Shown: positions 1 to 9,156, numbered from the stretch's first letter. The stretch is 64,000 nucleotides of DNA from Bin5 sp965200615 (GCA_965200615.1 OZ241377.1:4526001-4590000), one strand, 5' to 3'. The notes: generated by a model not told the origin, from the letters alone. Numbers and translations are program-made.

Positions 1-1
1 C

Positions 2-880
2 ATCGTTCCCCAGCAAGTGGTCGCCTCCGGCCAAGCCGAGTTCGGCCTGGCCTGGGTGCCCAAGGTGTTGGCGTCACGGGCTGAAGGCGCCGATCTGGTG
101 AATATCGCCCAAGTATTCCAGCGCAGCGGTACTCTCGAGGTCTCGTGGGCCGTCGCACCAGTTGAAACCATCGCCGACATGGCGGGCAAGAAGGTCGGAA
201 CCTGGGGATTCGGCAATGAGCATGAGCTGTTCGTGGCGATGCGAGCTGAAGGCATCGACCCGAACAACCCGGACGACGTCACAATCATCCAGCAGAGCTT
301 TGACATGCTGGCTCTGCTCAACCGGGAACTCGACGCGGCCCAGGCCATGATCTACAACGAGTACGCCCAGGTGTTGGAGGCAGTCAACCCAGAGACCGGC
401 GAACTCTATCAGCCCTCTGATCTGGTGGTCATCGACTTCAACGACGTCGGCACCGCCATGTTGCAGGATCATGTTTTCGCCCGCGAGTCCTGGCTGGCGG
501 AGGGGGGCAATGAGGACATTGCGGTCCGCTTCCTGGCCGCCAGCTTCAAGGGCTGGCTGTTCTGCCGCGACAATTTTGACGCCTGTGTAGAGGTTGTCCT
601 CGACAATGGCCCCACGCTCGGCCGCAGCCACATGACCTGGCAGCTGAACGAGATCAATCAGCTGATCTGGCCTTCGCCGGCCGGAATCGGCGTGATGGAC
701 CAGGCCTTGTGGGACCAGACCGTGCAGGTGTCAGTTGAAGGCGGCGTTATCTCCGATGTGCCCAGCGAAGGCGCATTTCGCACTGACCTGGCAGAGTCGG
801 CACTCGCACTGCTGGAAGGCGACTTGATGGGAGACAACTACGCACCCATCGAGGTCGAGCTTGTGGAGGGCGGCGAATAG
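2..880 (+). CDS. ABC transporter substrate-binding protein, NMT1/THI5-like (5' partial)
   Basis: This is the C-terminal part of a periplasmic-binding-protein-like polypeptide of the NMT1/THI5 (SsuA/ThiY-like) superfamily. The frame is open to the left edge of the window, so the start and any signal peptide lie outside. Visible family features are the AEFGLAWVPKVLASR segment, followed by a WAVAPVETIADMAGKKVGTW stretch typical of the second lobe, where the protein compares 'real' uptake substrates with an 'ADLAGKKVG' motif. Ligands of this family include pyrimidine precursors of thiamine, riboflavin and sulfonates; nothing here tells them apart. The permease and ATPase are not downstream, so they would have to be upstream of the window. 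Confidence 0.82.
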   Translation: MVPQQVVASGQAEFGLAWVPKVLASRAEGADLVNIAQVFQRSGTLEVSWAVAPVETIADMAGKKVGTWGFGNEHELFVAMRAEGIDPNNPDDVTIIQQSFDMLALLNRELDAAQAMIYNEYAQVLEAVNPETGELYQPSDLVVIDFNDVGTAMLQDHVFARESWLAEGGNEDIAVRFLAASFKGWLFCRDNFDACVEVVLDNGPTLGRSHMTWQLNEINQLIWPSPAGIGVMDQALWDQTVQVSVEGGVISDVPSEGAFRTDLAESALALLEGDLMGDNYAPIEVELVEGGE

Positions 881-915
881 CCGTTCCGATTAACCGGATA
901 ACGGCGAGTCACCAG

Positions 916-944
916 TGGCCGGTAACCAGGTAGGTTGCCGGCCA
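916..944 (+). terminator. Hairpin after the binding-protein gene
   Basis: A 12-bp inverted repeat (916-927 with 933-944, one G.T pair) closes a 5-nt loop 35 bases after the stop codon. The following TTGTGC is only a weak U-tract, so this is a terminator-like hairpin rather than a perfect intrinsic terminator. It would separate the transporter gene from the Uma2 gene. Confidence 0.5.
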
Positions 945-983
945 TTGTGCGCGGCTTTCTGAGATAGAGGAAGGAGAGGCGAA

Positions 984-1592
984 GTGCGGAGAGGACGGGA
1001 ATCGGTGAGGGCAAAATATGCTGCACAGACCGTACAGCTTCCGACCCAGGGCGTGTGGACGTATGACGACTATGCCCTTCTCCCAGACGACGGCAAGCGA
1101 TACGAAGTAATACGGGGAGAACTCTATATGGCGGCGCCGCCGCGGCCTTTACACCAGCGAGTCATTACCCGTCTTTCATTTTTTCTGGAGGGATTTCTTG
1201 AGAATTCTGACTTGGGGACAGCCTTCGTTGCCCCCATTGACGTGATTCTTCCAGAAAAACTGGGTGACCCCGTCCAGCCGGACATTGACGTCGTTCGCCG
1301 CGAAAGTCTCCATATCATTGACGAACTCAACATCCAGGGTGCGCCTGATCTGGTTGTTGAAGTGCTGTCCCCTTCCAACCCTGCTCACGACCGCAATTTG
1401 AAGTACGATCTCTACGCTGAGGCTGGAGTACAAGAATACTGGATAATCGATCCCCACAGTCGGACTGTAGAGATCCACGTCTTACAAGACGGAACCTACG
1501 AAATATTCGGAAAGTGGAGTGAAGGTGAAGCCGTTCGTTCAGCAGTTTTGAACGGCTTCACCGTTCCTGTCGACGAGATTATCCTCGCATGA
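984..1592 (+). CDS. Uma2 family (DUF820) PD-(D/E)XK nuclease-like protein
   Basis: A 202-residue Uma2/DUF820 protein, a fold related to restriction endonucleases that is abundant in cyanobacteria and Chloroflexota; its cellular role is not established. The putative active site is visible: QPDIDVV (D100, D102) and PDLVVEVLSPSN (E126), followed by the family signature YDLYAEAGVQEYWIIDP. The N-terminal TYDDYALLPDDGKRYEVIRG is also typical. The GTG at 984 is preferred because GGAGAGG lies about 5 bases upstream; a second in-frame GTG lies at 1005. The stop overlaps the next start by four bases (ATGA), suggesting translational coupling. Confidence 0.85.
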   Translation: MRRGRESVRAKYAAQTVQLPTQGVWTYDDYALLPDDGKRYEVIRGELYMAAPPRPLHQRVITRLSFFLEGFLENSDLGTAFVAPIDVILPEKLGDPVQPDIDVVRRESLHIIDELNIQGAPDLVVEVLSPSNPAHDRNLKYDLYAEAGVQEYWIIDPHSRTVEIHVLQDGTYEIFGKWSEGEAVRSAVLNGFTVPVDEIILA

Positions 1593-2434
1593 TCCTGGTG
1601 ACCGGCGCGGCCGGCAAGACCGGCAAGGCCGTCCTGGATGCATTGGCCAAGTCGGGCCAGCCTGCGCGCGCTTGGCTGCGTCGTCCCGAGCAGGCCGAGA
1701 ACCTTCCGGCAGCAGATACAGTTGCCGGCGACCTGGGGGATCCGCGCTTGTGGAAGGAGGCGTGCCGCGGGATAGAAGCGATATATCTCATCTGCCCCAA
1801 CATGTACCCCGGCGAGCTCGAGGTCGGTCGATTGGCATTGAAGGCCGCCCGGTTAGCCGGCGTCAACCGCATCGTTTACCACTCGGTGCTTCACCCGCAA
1901 ACAGAAGAGATGCCCCACCACTGGCAAAAGCTGCGCGTGGAAGAGGAGATCTTTCGCGGCGGCCTGCCTTTCACGATTCTCCAGCCATGCGCGTACATGC
2001 AGAACGTGCTTGGCTACCTTGAGGACATTGTGACGAAGGGCAAGTATGTGGTACCTTACAATATTCGGGCCCGCTTCTCTCTCGTCGACCTGGCTGACGT
2101 TGCCTTGGCCGCTGCGCGCGTCCTAACCGAATCCGGGCACGATGGCGCGATTTACGAGCTGGCCGGACCCGAGAATCTCTCCTCGGAGGAGATAGGGTTG
2201 ACATTGGGCGACCGTTCAGGCAGTCCTGTAAATGCAATTCAGATGTCTCTCGAGAAGTGGGAATCGTCTGCCTCGTCCAGCGGAATGCTCCCTGAGACGG
2301 TCCGGACGCTGGCCGCGATGTTCCGGTACTACGACAGCTACGGACTGATAGGAAACGGCAACGTCCTGGGCTGGCTGCTGGAACGTTCTCCGACTACACT
2401 GTCCCAATTCCTGGCGCGAACGTTTCCTGACTGA
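1589..2434 (+). CDS. NmrA/NAD(P)-binding atypical SDR oxidoreductase
   Basis: A 281-residue atypical short-chain dehydrogenase of the NmrA/HSCARG type. The N-terminus ILVTGAAGKTGKAV carries the GxxGxxG dinucleotide-binding loop at residues 6-12, and the HWQKLRVEEEIFRGGLPFTI region matches the family in place of the classical YxxxK motif. Such proteins act as quinone reductases or as redox sensors that bind NAD(P) without catalysis, so the substrate cannot be assigned. It overlaps the Uma2 gene by 4 bp at 1589-1592, so both are probably co-transcribed. Confidence 0.85.
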   Translation: MILVTGAAGKTGKAVLDALAKSGQPARAWLRRPEQAENLPAADTVAGDLGDPRLWKEACRGIEAIYLICPNMYPGELEVGRLALKAARLAGVNRIVYHSVLHPQTEEMPHHWQKLRVEEEIFRGGLPFTILQPCAYMQNVLGYLEDIVTKGKYVVPYNIRARFSLVDLADVALAAARVLTESGHDGAIYELAGPENLSSEEIGLTLGDRSGSPVNAIQMSLEKWESSASSSGMLPETVRTLAAMFRYYDSYGLIGNGNVLGWLLERSPTTLSQFLARTFPD

Positions 2435-2509
2435 GGCAGCCCCCGTACTTGCCGGACTGCCCCACTCGATGGGGTCGACTTGAGATCACAGTTGTCCAGA
2501 GAAACTGTC

Positions 2510-3352
2510 ATGCGGTTTATTCTGTCCACCGGCTCACTATACAACTACAGCATCGACCGTGTCTTTGCCCTGGCAGCCGAGTCCGGATTTGACGGCATTG
2601 AGGTACTCATCGACCACCGATGGGACTCTCGTCAGTCCGACTATCTGCGGCAACTGATGGAAAGTCACGCGCTGCAGATCCCGGCTCTCCACAGCCCTTT
2701 CAGCCGCAACTGCAGCGGTTGGGGCGAGACCGAGTACGGCGCAATCGCCCGCACCGCCGAACTAGCCACTGAACTGGGCTCGCAGGTGGTCGTCCACCAC
2801 CTCCCCATGCGCTTCGGATACGCCTTTCTGCAGGCCGCCGGGCGAAACTTGCTACTGCCCAATCCCTTCGATTCCGGCCGCAACTACGCGGACTGGCTGA
2901 CTGAACGCTACCCGGCGCTGCAGGCCTCTACCGACGTGTTGCTGTGCATTGAGAACATGCCGGCGAATCGAACGATTGGGCTGCGCTTCAATCCGGCCCG
3001 CTGGAACGCACACAGCCGCGCAACGCTTGACGACATCACGCGCTTTCCGCATATTACCCTGGACACAACCCACTTGGGTACCTGGAGCCTGGACCCCTTA
3101 GAGGCATACAACCGCTGGGGACAGAGAGTGAAGCACGTACATCTCAGCAACTTCGACGGCAGCGAACACCGTCGCCCTGAAGACGGATTTCTCAGACTGG
3201 ACGCGTTGCTGGCCCGCATGGCCGCGGACGGCTACGCCTATTCCATTTCATTGGAATTGCATCCCGACGCCCTGGAGGCCGGTGCGCCGGACAGTCGGAT
3301 AGTAGAACTTTTGCGGGGCAGCCTGTATTACTGCCGGCAGGCGGTCGGCTAA
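2510..3352 (+). CDS. Sugar phosphate isomerase/epimerase family TIM-barrel protein
   Basis: A 280-residue member of the xylose isomerase-like/AP endonuclease 2 TIM-barrel family. Visible motifs are the N-terminal RFILSTGSLYNYSIDRVF, DGIEVLIDHRW, VVVHHLPM, LLCIENMPA, ITLDTTHLGT and the C-terminal SISLELHPD, which supply the usual metal-binding Glu, Asp, His and Glu residues. The reading frame extends upstream to a TTG at 2480, but the ATG at 2510 begins directly at the first barrel strand and is preferred. Members act on sugars, inositols or hydroxypyruvate; the substrate is not identifiable. It is the last gene of the rightward group and converges on the Gfo/Idh gene. Confidence 0.85.
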   Translation: MRFILSTGSLYNYSIDRVFALAAESGFDGIEVLIDHRWDSRQSDYLRQLMESHALQIPALHSPFSRNCSGWGETEYGAIARTAELATELGSQVVVHHLPMRFGYAFLQAAGRNLLLPNPFDSGRNYADWLTERYPALQASTDVLLCIENMPANRTIGLRFNPARWNAHSRATLDDITRFPHITLDTTHLGTWSLDPLEAYNRWGQRVKHVHLSNFDGSEHRRPEDGFLRLDALLARMAADGYAYSISLELHPDALEAGAPDSRIVELLRGSLYYCRQAVG

Positions 3353-3382
3353 GAAAAAAGAGCTGCCACGTGCGGCTGCTCT
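3353..3382 (-). terminator. Intrinsic terminator of the Gfo/Idh gene
   Basis: Bases 3359-3382 form a hairpin with an 8-10 bp stem (one mismatch) and a loop of about 6 nt. Read on the minus strand it is followed at once by six T residues (3358-3353), a good Rho-independent terminator for the leftward gene ending at 3412. It may also stop rightward transcripts from the isomerase gene. Confidence 0.7.
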
Positions 3383-3411
3383 TGGAGTAAGGTACGACAC
3401 AGGCTCCGTTC

Positions 3412-4392
3412 TCATTCCATCGGGTAACGCAGCCCCCAGTCTTCCCTCAAGCCGTCCATCAGACGCATGATCGCCAGCGACTCGTCCAGAGGCATCAGTT
3501 CGTGTTCGGTCAGGCCGTCCTGCAGACAGCGGCCGCATTCGACAGCCTGATAGTTCCACCCATTGCCTATAAAATCCGGGCGCACTGTCTCCGGTTCGCG
3601 GCCGTCGCGGCTGATAGTGAAGCCTGACGGGGCCCACCAACGATCATCGGCGCGAATCTCCCCCTCTGTCCCGCTGATGAGAAGCGAATGCGGCGTATTG
3701 GCTCGGACCGCAGTGGACATCACAGCCAGAGCGCCGTCCTCGTATTGGAAGAGCATGCCTGCCAGCTCGTCCACGCCGGTCTCGCCCAGATGGGCCAGGG
3801 ACGCGATTCGGGCGGGGCCGCCCATCAGGTGATGGGCCAGCGAAATCGGATATACACCGATGTCAAGCAAGGCGCCGCCGCCCAGCGCGGGATTGAATGT
3901 GCGCCGCTCCGGGTTCACCGGAGCGCGATAGCAGAAATCTCCTTGAAAGAGGCGAATGTCGCCGATCTGTCCTTCCTCGATGCGACGAACCATCTCACGT
4001 ATATGAGGCAGGAATCGCGTCCACATTGCTTCCATCAGAAACAGGCCCTCGGCACGCGCGCAGTCGATCATCTCCTGGGCCTCAGAGCTGTTGATCGCGA
4101 ACGGCTTCTCGCACAGCACCGCTTTGCCGGCGCGAAGGCAACTGATAGTGTTCTCCTTGTGCAGATTATGGGGGGTGGCGATATAGATGATGTCCACGTC
4201 CGGGTCGGCTGTAAGAGCCTCGTAGGCAGGATGACGGTTTGGGATGCCGAAGCGATCGGCAAAGTTGTCGGCCGTCTCCTGCGCTCGTGAGCCGACGGCG
4301 ACGATCTCGGCATCCTTCTCCGCCCCCAGCCCGGTCGCAAAGTCGCCGGCGATGCGCCCGGTTCCCAAAACACCCCATCGAATCTTTTCCAT
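3412..4392 (-). CDS. Gfo/Idh/MocA family NAD(P)-dependent oxidoreductase
   Basis: A 326-residue sugar/inositol dehydrogenase-type protein. The N-terminal Rossmann motif is IRWGVLGTGRIAGDFA, the conserved CEKPFAIN (the EKP lysine of the family) lies about 90 residues in, and GGALLDIGVYPISLAHHL carries the catalytic-region Asp and His. The frame extends to 4416, but the ATG at 4392 is preferred because GGAG precedes it by 8-9 bases and the nucleotide-binding strand starts there. It is divergent from the DegT aminotransferase; such pairs commonly oxidise and then aminate a (nucleotide-)sugar, so a shared pathway is plausible. Confidence 0.87.
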   Translation of the reverse strand: MEKIRWGVLGTGRIAGDFATGLGAEKDAEIVAVGSRAQETADNFADRFGIPNRHPAYEALTADPDVDIIYIATPHNLHKENTISCLRAGKAVLCEKPFAINSSEAQEMIDCARAEGLFLMEAMWTRFLPHIREMVRRIEEGQIGDIRLFQGDFCYRAPVNPERRTFNPALGGGALLDIGVYPISLAHHLMGGPARIASLAHLGETGVDELAGMLFQYEDGALAVMSTAVRANTPHSLLISGTEGEIRADDRWWAPSGFTISRDGREPETVRPDFIGNGWNYQAVECGRCLQDGLTEHELMPLDESLAIMRLMDGLREDWGLRYPME

Positions 4393-4460
4393 GTTTTCAA
4401 CTCCGGAACTCTTCATATACAGTCGGAACAGTTCGGGAAGTTAAACACGACTCCCGCAGA

Positions 4461-4489
4461 CTGTCAACCGGTTGGCGCTATGTTATACT
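4461..4489 (+). promoter_or_regulatory. Candidate sigma-70-type promoter for the DegT gene
   Basis: CTGTCA (4461-4466), a 17-bp spacer and TATACT (4484-4489). The -35 box matches the consensus in four of six positions and the -10 in five. It lies 105 bases upstream of the DegT start and shares its -10 sequence and spacer with five other candidate promoters in the window. Confidence 0.5.
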
Positions 4490-4594
4490 GGTCGCGCTCT
4501 CGGGGAACCACCTGAGGGCGGGAAAGGGCGGGCGTCGCCGCGCTCTCGGCGATAACAGGTAATCCGTTTGCCGTGCTGTACTGGAGATAGATGC

Positions 4595-5872
4595 ATGTCA
4601 GCGAAAAACGCGTCAGTGCTTGCCATTCACGGGGGAACACCTGCCCGCAGCAGAGTGGATTCGAATCTGGCCCCCGGAGGCCAAGCCATAAATGAAGAGG
4701 AGGAGCAGGCCGTCCTCGACGTATTGCGCGCCAAACGACTGTTTCGTTTTTCGGGCCATGAAGACAGCGAGTCGAAAGCCGACCGCTTCGAGCGGGAGTT
4801 CGCGTCATCGGTCGGCGCGGCTCATGCCCTGGCGGTCACGTCGGGCACTGCGGCGTTGATCAGCGGTCTGCAAGGGATCGGCATTGGGCCCGGTGACGAA
4901 GTAATCTTGCCGGCCTACACCTGGATGGGGTCTGCCACGGCCGTCATGGCAGTCGGCGGCATTCCCGTCATCGCCGAGATCGATGAGTCGCTGACTCTCG
5001 ACCCTGTCGATGTGGAGCGCAATATCAGCCCTCACACCAAAGCGATCATGCCGGTGCACATGCGCGGCGCGCCGGCACGAATGGATGCGATTCTTGATGT
5101 CGCGGACCGTCACGGGCTGCGGGTTATCGAAGACTGCGCCCAGGGAAACGGCGCCAGTTTCCAGGGCCGCAGGCTTGGCTCTATCGGGGACGTCGGTTGT
5201 TTCAGTCTGCAGTTCAGCAAGATCATCACGACCGGCGAAGGCGGTATGGTGACGACCAGCGACCGGCAGATCTGGCAGCGGGCCTTCATGTTCCACGACG
5301 TGGCCGCTTGGAACCGGCTGGAGCTGCCGGACGTTGAGGTATTGTGGGGAGCCAATTTCCGAATGGCGGAGATGCCGGCAGCCATCGGACTGGTGCAGTT
5401 GGGACGGTTGCAGGGTATTGTTGCCGCCGCCCGCGCCAGGAAGGAGTTGCTGCTGGCCGGCATCAGTTCGACCGCCGCAGATAAAGGTGTCACCTTTCGA
5501 GATCTACCTGATCCTGACGGCGACAGCGCCATCAGCCTCACCATGTTCCTTGAGACACCCGCCAAGGCCCAGGCTGTAGCACATGCCTTGAACGCCGAAA
5601 ACATCTCTGCCGGCGTCCTCTATCGGCCGGACCGACGAGATTTCCATGTCTATGCTCACTGGTTTCCCGTACTCACGAAACGCGCCTGGACGGACGCCGG
5701 CGGGCCTTGGCGCTGGGCCGGAAGAGATGTGGCCTACTCGCCGGACATGTGCCCGCGTTCGCTCGATATTCTGGGCAGGTCGGTCGTGCTGAATGTGGAT
5801 CCCTCCATGAGCAATTCGGATGTGGAGGAGACCATTGACGGCGTAACGAAAGTTCTAGACGCACTTGCGTAG
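4595..5872 (+). CDS. DegT/DnrJ/EryC1/StrS family PLP-dependent aminotransferase
   Basis: A 425-residue sugar aminotransferase-like protein of fold type I. The GTAALISGL segment binds the PLP phosphate, VIEDCAQ supplies the Asp (residue 180) that pairs with the pyridine nitrogen, and SLQFSKIITTGEGG contains the PLP lysine (K209). The ATG at 4595 has GGAGAT about 8 bases upstream and is chosen over an in-frame TTG at 4568. The family makes amino-sugars for surface polysaccharides or aminocyclitols. The divergent Gfo/Idh gene and the glycosyltransferases at 7.3-9.1 kb support a surface-polysaccharide role, but this is inference. Confidence 0.88.
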   Translation: MSAKNASVLAIHGGTPARSRVDSNLAPGGQAINEEEEQAVLDVLRAKRLFRFSGHEDSESKADRFEREFASSVGAAHALAVTSGTAALISGLQGIGIGPGDEVILPAYTWMGSATAVMAVGGIPVIAEIDESLTLDPVDVERNISPHTKAIMPVHMRGAPARMDAILDVADRHGLRVIEDCAQGNGASFQGRRLGSIGDVGCFSLQFSKIITTGEGGMVTTSDRQIWQRAFMFHDVAAWNRLELPDVEVLWGANFRMAEMPAAIGLVQLGRLQGIVAAARARKELLLAGISSTAADKGVTFRDLPDPDGDSAISLTMFLETPAKAQAVAHALNAENISAGVLYRPDRRDFHVYAHWFPVLTKRAWTDAGGPWRWAGRDVAYSPDMCPRSLDILGRSVVLNVDPSMSNSDVEETIDGVTKVLDALA

Positions 5873-5904
5873 CCCACAAGTCTGATCCCCCAGCCAACTA
5901 TGCC

Positions 5905-7224
5905 ATGAACAAGAATGCTCTATGCGCCATCGTCCTCGCCCTGCTGCTGGCCGGCTGCGGCCGGCTGAATATGGGATTTGGACCGCTGCTGCGGGACGTG
6001 ACTGTTGCGCCCGACCAGATCTCTCCTAATGCCGACGGCGACACCGATGTCACTGAGATCCGCTATACGCTCAGCCGCTCTGCGTATGTCAGTATCTTTT
6101 TCGAGGACGAAGACGGCGAAAGGTTCTATTTTCGTCAGAACCGCCGCCGCTCCCCCGGCAGCTACAGTGTGCTGTGGGGCGGAGTGATGGATGAGCCTAA
6201 GGTCGAGCAACTGGAAGGCGGCACCAACGAGATACTCAGCCGAGTTTTGCCGGACGGCAACTACCGCTGGTTTGTGCAGGCTTCCGACGACGACGCCAAC
6301 ACGGAAACCCTTGACGGTACGATCACGTTGGAGAACGGCGACACTGAATTGCCGCAGCTGGAAAGCTTTGCCGTCATGCCCAAAGTGTTTCGTCCGAATC
6401 TGGATGGTCTGCGAGACGACTGGGTGAGCATCTCCTATAACCTGTCGAAGGAGGTGCAGAACATACAGGTATACCTGCTGGACCCCAACAGTCCGAGCTT
6501 GAAGGTTCATATCGCTGAAGGGCCCAATACGATCGAACCTGAAGAGCCTGGCAATCACACCTACAAGTATTTCGGCGGCGTCGACTTGAACGCTGAGCCG
6601 CCCCCTGACGGCGAATACCTGGTTGTCGGGGAAGCAAACGACCTTGCCGGCAATCGCGTGCGCGTTACCCGCTCTTTGACAATTGAAATGGGAGGCAGGC
6701 CGCGAGCCGATGTTGTTCAAGGCGAGATAGATTGGGTGAACGAGGTCAATCGGGTCGTCAGCATCCCGCTCGGCCGGAAGCTCTGCTTTAGCGCGATCGT
6801 TAAGAATGAAGGCGACGTGCCTGTCCGCACCAACGGGCCCTGGCCAGGACAGGAGTACCATTTCGCCAAAGACTTCACCCATGACACTTTCAACACAATC
6901 GCCGCGAGGCCGGAAAACCTGGGCAAGTACTGGTTTGAGCTGCCTGGCGCGTTTCGATTTGGACTCAACTTCAGCACAACAGGGTATCCGTATCCATTTC
7001 GTTGGGCCATAGGCCGCCAAGAGGACTTGGAGTATCTCGAAATCGAAGGGGAGAGGGCGTGGTATTTGATGCCCGGCAAGTCTGGCAGAGTCAGCGGCTG
7101 CATTCTCTTTGAAGGAAGACCACCGGGAGGAAACGTTCTCTGGTGGGGAGGCTTGATCCACGAAGCCTACGGCCATCCCAACGACTTCATCGACCGCATC
7201 ACCGTCAATGTTGGAACGGAATGA
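5905..7224 (+). CDS. Lipoprotein with FlgD-Ig-like domains, function unknown
   Basis: A 439-residue exported lipoprotein. Residues 1-18 are a lipoprotein signal peptide ending in LLLAGC, so C18 should be lipidated. Two copies of an Ig-like module of the FlgD type follow (about 30-140 and 150-260). Both have the hallmark 'SPNADG' or 'RPNLDG' turn after the first strand, as in DQISPNADGDTDV and KVFRPNLDGLRDDW, then a PDGNYRWFV or PDGEYLVVG strand. The C-terminal 180 residues, including a Trp-rich end, match no family I recognise. It lies between the aminotransferase and two glycosyltransferases, suggesting a cell-surface role. Confidence 0.75.
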   Translation: MNKNALCAIVLALLLAGCGRLNMGFGPLLRDVTVAPDQISPNADGDTDVTEIRYTLSRSAYVSIFFEDEDGERFYFRQNRRRSPGSYSVLWGGVMDEPKVEQLEGGTNEILSRVLPDGNYRWFVQASDDDANTETLDGTITLENGDTELPQLESFAVMPKVFRPNLDGLRDDWVSISYNLSKEVQNIQVYLLDPNSPSLKVHIAEGPNTIEPEEPGNHTYKYFGGVDLNAEPPPDGEYLVVGEANDLAGNRVRVTRSLTIEMGGRPRADVVQGEIDWVNEVNRVVSIPLGRKLCFSAIVKNEGDVPVRTNGPWPGQEYHFAKDFTHDTFNTIAARPENLGKYWFELPGAFRFGLNFSTTGYPYPFRWAIGRQEDLEYLEIEGERAWYLMPGKSGRVSGCILFEGRPPGGNVLWWGGLIHEAYGHPNDFIDRITVNVGTE

Positions 7225-7271
7225 ACCTTCCGCCTGAATCCACAACGTCGCCCCGGTAAACGGACAGTTTG

Positions 7272-8276
7272 ATGCGCTTGGCCGTGGTCATCGTCTCCTA
7301 TAACGTATGCGATCTATTGCGCCGCTGCCTGCAGAGCGTCTTTGGCTCTGCCCGGCAGAGCGAGGACTGGCTGGCCGTAGACGTAACAGTCGTCGACAAC
7401 GCCAGCCATGACGGAAGCGCGCAGATGGTTGCCGACGAGTTCCCGCATGTGAATCTCATCGCCATGACCGGCAACCTTGGCTTTACGCGCGCCAATAACT
7501 TCGCCCTGAGAGGTTTGGGCTTCGGAGCGGACAGCGAGAAACGCGCCGCTTCGGCTCCCGCCCTCGTTCTTCTCCTCAATCCGGATACTGAAGTGGTGGA
7601 CGACGCGTTGGGCAAGCTGGCTACTTTCATGCGGGACAACCGATCGGCAGGAGTGTGCGGTCCACGGCTGCACTATGAAGACGGCAGCCTGCAACATGGA
7701 GGGTTTGCCTTTCCAGGGCTGGCGCAAGTCGCACTCGATCTTCTGCCGCTGGCAGCGCTTCCCGGCCTGAGCCGACTGGTACAGCGACTCTTGCAGAGCC
7801 GGCTGAACGGTCGCTATTCGCGCCGGCAGTGGCTGGGGGTCACGCCGTTTCCGGTCGACTTTGTCCTTGGCGCGGCGCTTATGGCGCGCGGCGACAGCAT
7901 CCGCGCGGTCGGGTTGCTGGATGAAGGCTACTTCATGTACTGTGAGGAGATGGACTGGTGCTTGCGGATGGGCAAGGCGGGCTTGCCGACCTATGCCGTG
8001 CCTACGGCACAGATCGTCCACTACGAAGGCCGCAGCAGCAGCCAAATCCGCTGGAAGTCATTTGAACGGCTGTGGGCCAGCCGTTTCCGCTTCTTCAGGA
8101 TGCATAGGCGCCTCTATCCGCCGCGATTTCACCTGCTTTTGCGTCCGCTCGTGCACCTTGGCTTGGCCTGGAACGGGCTGATCGCCCGACGAGAGTTCGC
8201 ACGAGGGCGCCTCACCGGCGACCGGTTGGGGGAACAACTCGATGCGTACGCGAAGGTACTGGACTACGGCGGCTAG
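7272..8276 (+). CDS. Family 2 glycosyltransferase (rhamnosyltransferase-like)
   Basis: A 334-residue GT-A glycosyltransferase. It opens with LAVVIVSYNVCDLLRRCL, has VVDNASHDGS for nucleotide binding, and LLLNPDTEVVDD with the Asp of the DxD-like motif. GYFMYCEEMDWCLRMGKAG carries the ED..W..R acceptor-side motif typical of WbbL-like rhamnosyltransferases. The ATG at 7272 is preferred to the TTG just before it. It probably adds a sugar to a cell-surface glycan at the inner membrane. It follows the lipoprotein gene by 47 bp and precedes a second glycosyltransferase. Confidence 0.88.
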   Translation: MRLAVVIVSYNVCDLLRRCLQSVFGSARQSEDWLAVDVTVVDNASHDGSAQMVADEFPHVNLIAMTGNLGFTRANNFALRGLGFGADSEKRAASAPALVLLLNPDTEVVDDALGKLATFMRDNRSAGVCGPRLHYEDGSLQHGGFAFPGLAQVALDLLPLAALPGLSRLVQRLLQSRLNGRYSRRQWLGVTPFPVDFVLGAALMARGDSIRAVGLLDEGYFMYCEEMDWCLRMGKAGLPTYAVPTAQIVHYEGRSSSQIRWKSFERLWASRFRFFRMHRRLYPPRFHLLLRPLVHLGLAWNGLIARREFARGRLTGDRLGEQLDAYAKVLDYGG

Positions 8277-8348
8277 CGCGTTGGCCCCCCATTGCACACG
8301 ATGCTCTTGGTCAATTCCGTGTGTCTTCCTGCGCCGAGGACTCCTCAG

Positions 8349-9119
8349 ATGCCATTGCGCTTAACGGCGGTCATCCTCACCAAAAATGAATCCGAAAACA
8401 TCGCGGACTGCGTTGCAGCCCTGAAGGGATGGACCGACGAGGTCGTCGTGTGGGACTCATGCAGCCAGGATGACACGCGTCGCGTCGCTCAGGATGCGGG
8501 GGCGCGCGTAATCGCCCGTCCTTTTGACGATTACGGCCGCCAGCGGCAGGCCGCGCTGGACAGCATCAACAGTGAGTGGATACTTTTTGTCGACGCCGAC
8601 GAACGGGCCACGCCCGCGCTGGCGAAGGAGGTCCTGGAAGCGTGCCAGGACAGGCGCCGCGCCGGATTCTGGATCCCGCGCCGTAACTTCATCGTTGGTC
8701 ACGAAATGCAAGGCGGCGGTTTTTTTCCCGACTATCAGTTGCGCCTGTTGCGCCGGCTCAGTGCTCGTTACGACTTGCGTCGCGAGGTACACGAGATCGT
8801 CATACTGGAGGGCGAGGACGGCATACTGGCAGAACCCCTGCTGCACTACAACTACGCAAACTGGCGGCAGTTTCACCGCAAGCAGGAGATCTACGCTCGC
8901 TATGAAGCCAGGATCCTTGAGGATCAGGGCGTCCGAGCGCGACCGCATAACCTGATTCTGCAGCCTTTGAGGGAGTTGCGGCGTCGCTTTGTCACGCTGA
9001 AAGGATGGCGCGACGGAATGCACGGGCTCCGCATCGCCCTGCTACTCGCCTGGTATTACGGCTTCATTCCCTACTGGCGGTTGATGGGAAACAAGCTCTC
9101 CAGAGAAAGTCGCGGGTAA
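8349..9119 (+). CDS. Family 2 glycosyltransferase (WaaE/KdtX-like)
   Basis: A 256-residue glycosyltransferase of the LPS-core beta-glucosyltransferase (WaaE/KdtX) type. The start LTAVILTKNESENIADCV, the VVVWDSCSQDDT segment and the WILFVDADERATP DxD motif are all typical, as is the R-rich C-terminal region with a conserved HYNY motif. The frame extends to a TTG at 8292, but the ATG at 8349 begins next to the first beta strand. Co-directional with the preceding glycosyltransferase, 72 bp downstream. Confidence 0.87.
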   Translation: MPLRLTAVILTKNESENIADCVAALKGWTDEVVVWDSCSQDDTRRVAQDAGARVIARPFDDYGRQRQAALDSINSEWILFVDADERATPALAKEVLEACQDRRRAGFWIPRRNFIVGHEMQGGGFFPDYQLRLLRRLSARYDLRREVHEIVILEGEDGILAEPLLHYNYANWRQFHRKQEIYARYEARILEDQGVRARPHNLILQPLRELRRRFVTLKGWRDGMHGLRIALLLAWYYGFIPYWRLMGNKLSRESRG

Positions 9120-9156
9120 GGCCCTTGGCAGATTGCCGCCATCCGCTTCACGCAGC

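Noticed and set aside
5920..7245. Long antisense reading frame (441 codons) opposite the lipoprotein gene
   Set aside because: It is a GC-driven shadow; it lacks a family, signal or ribosome-binding site, whereas the sense frame has a lipobox and Ig modules.
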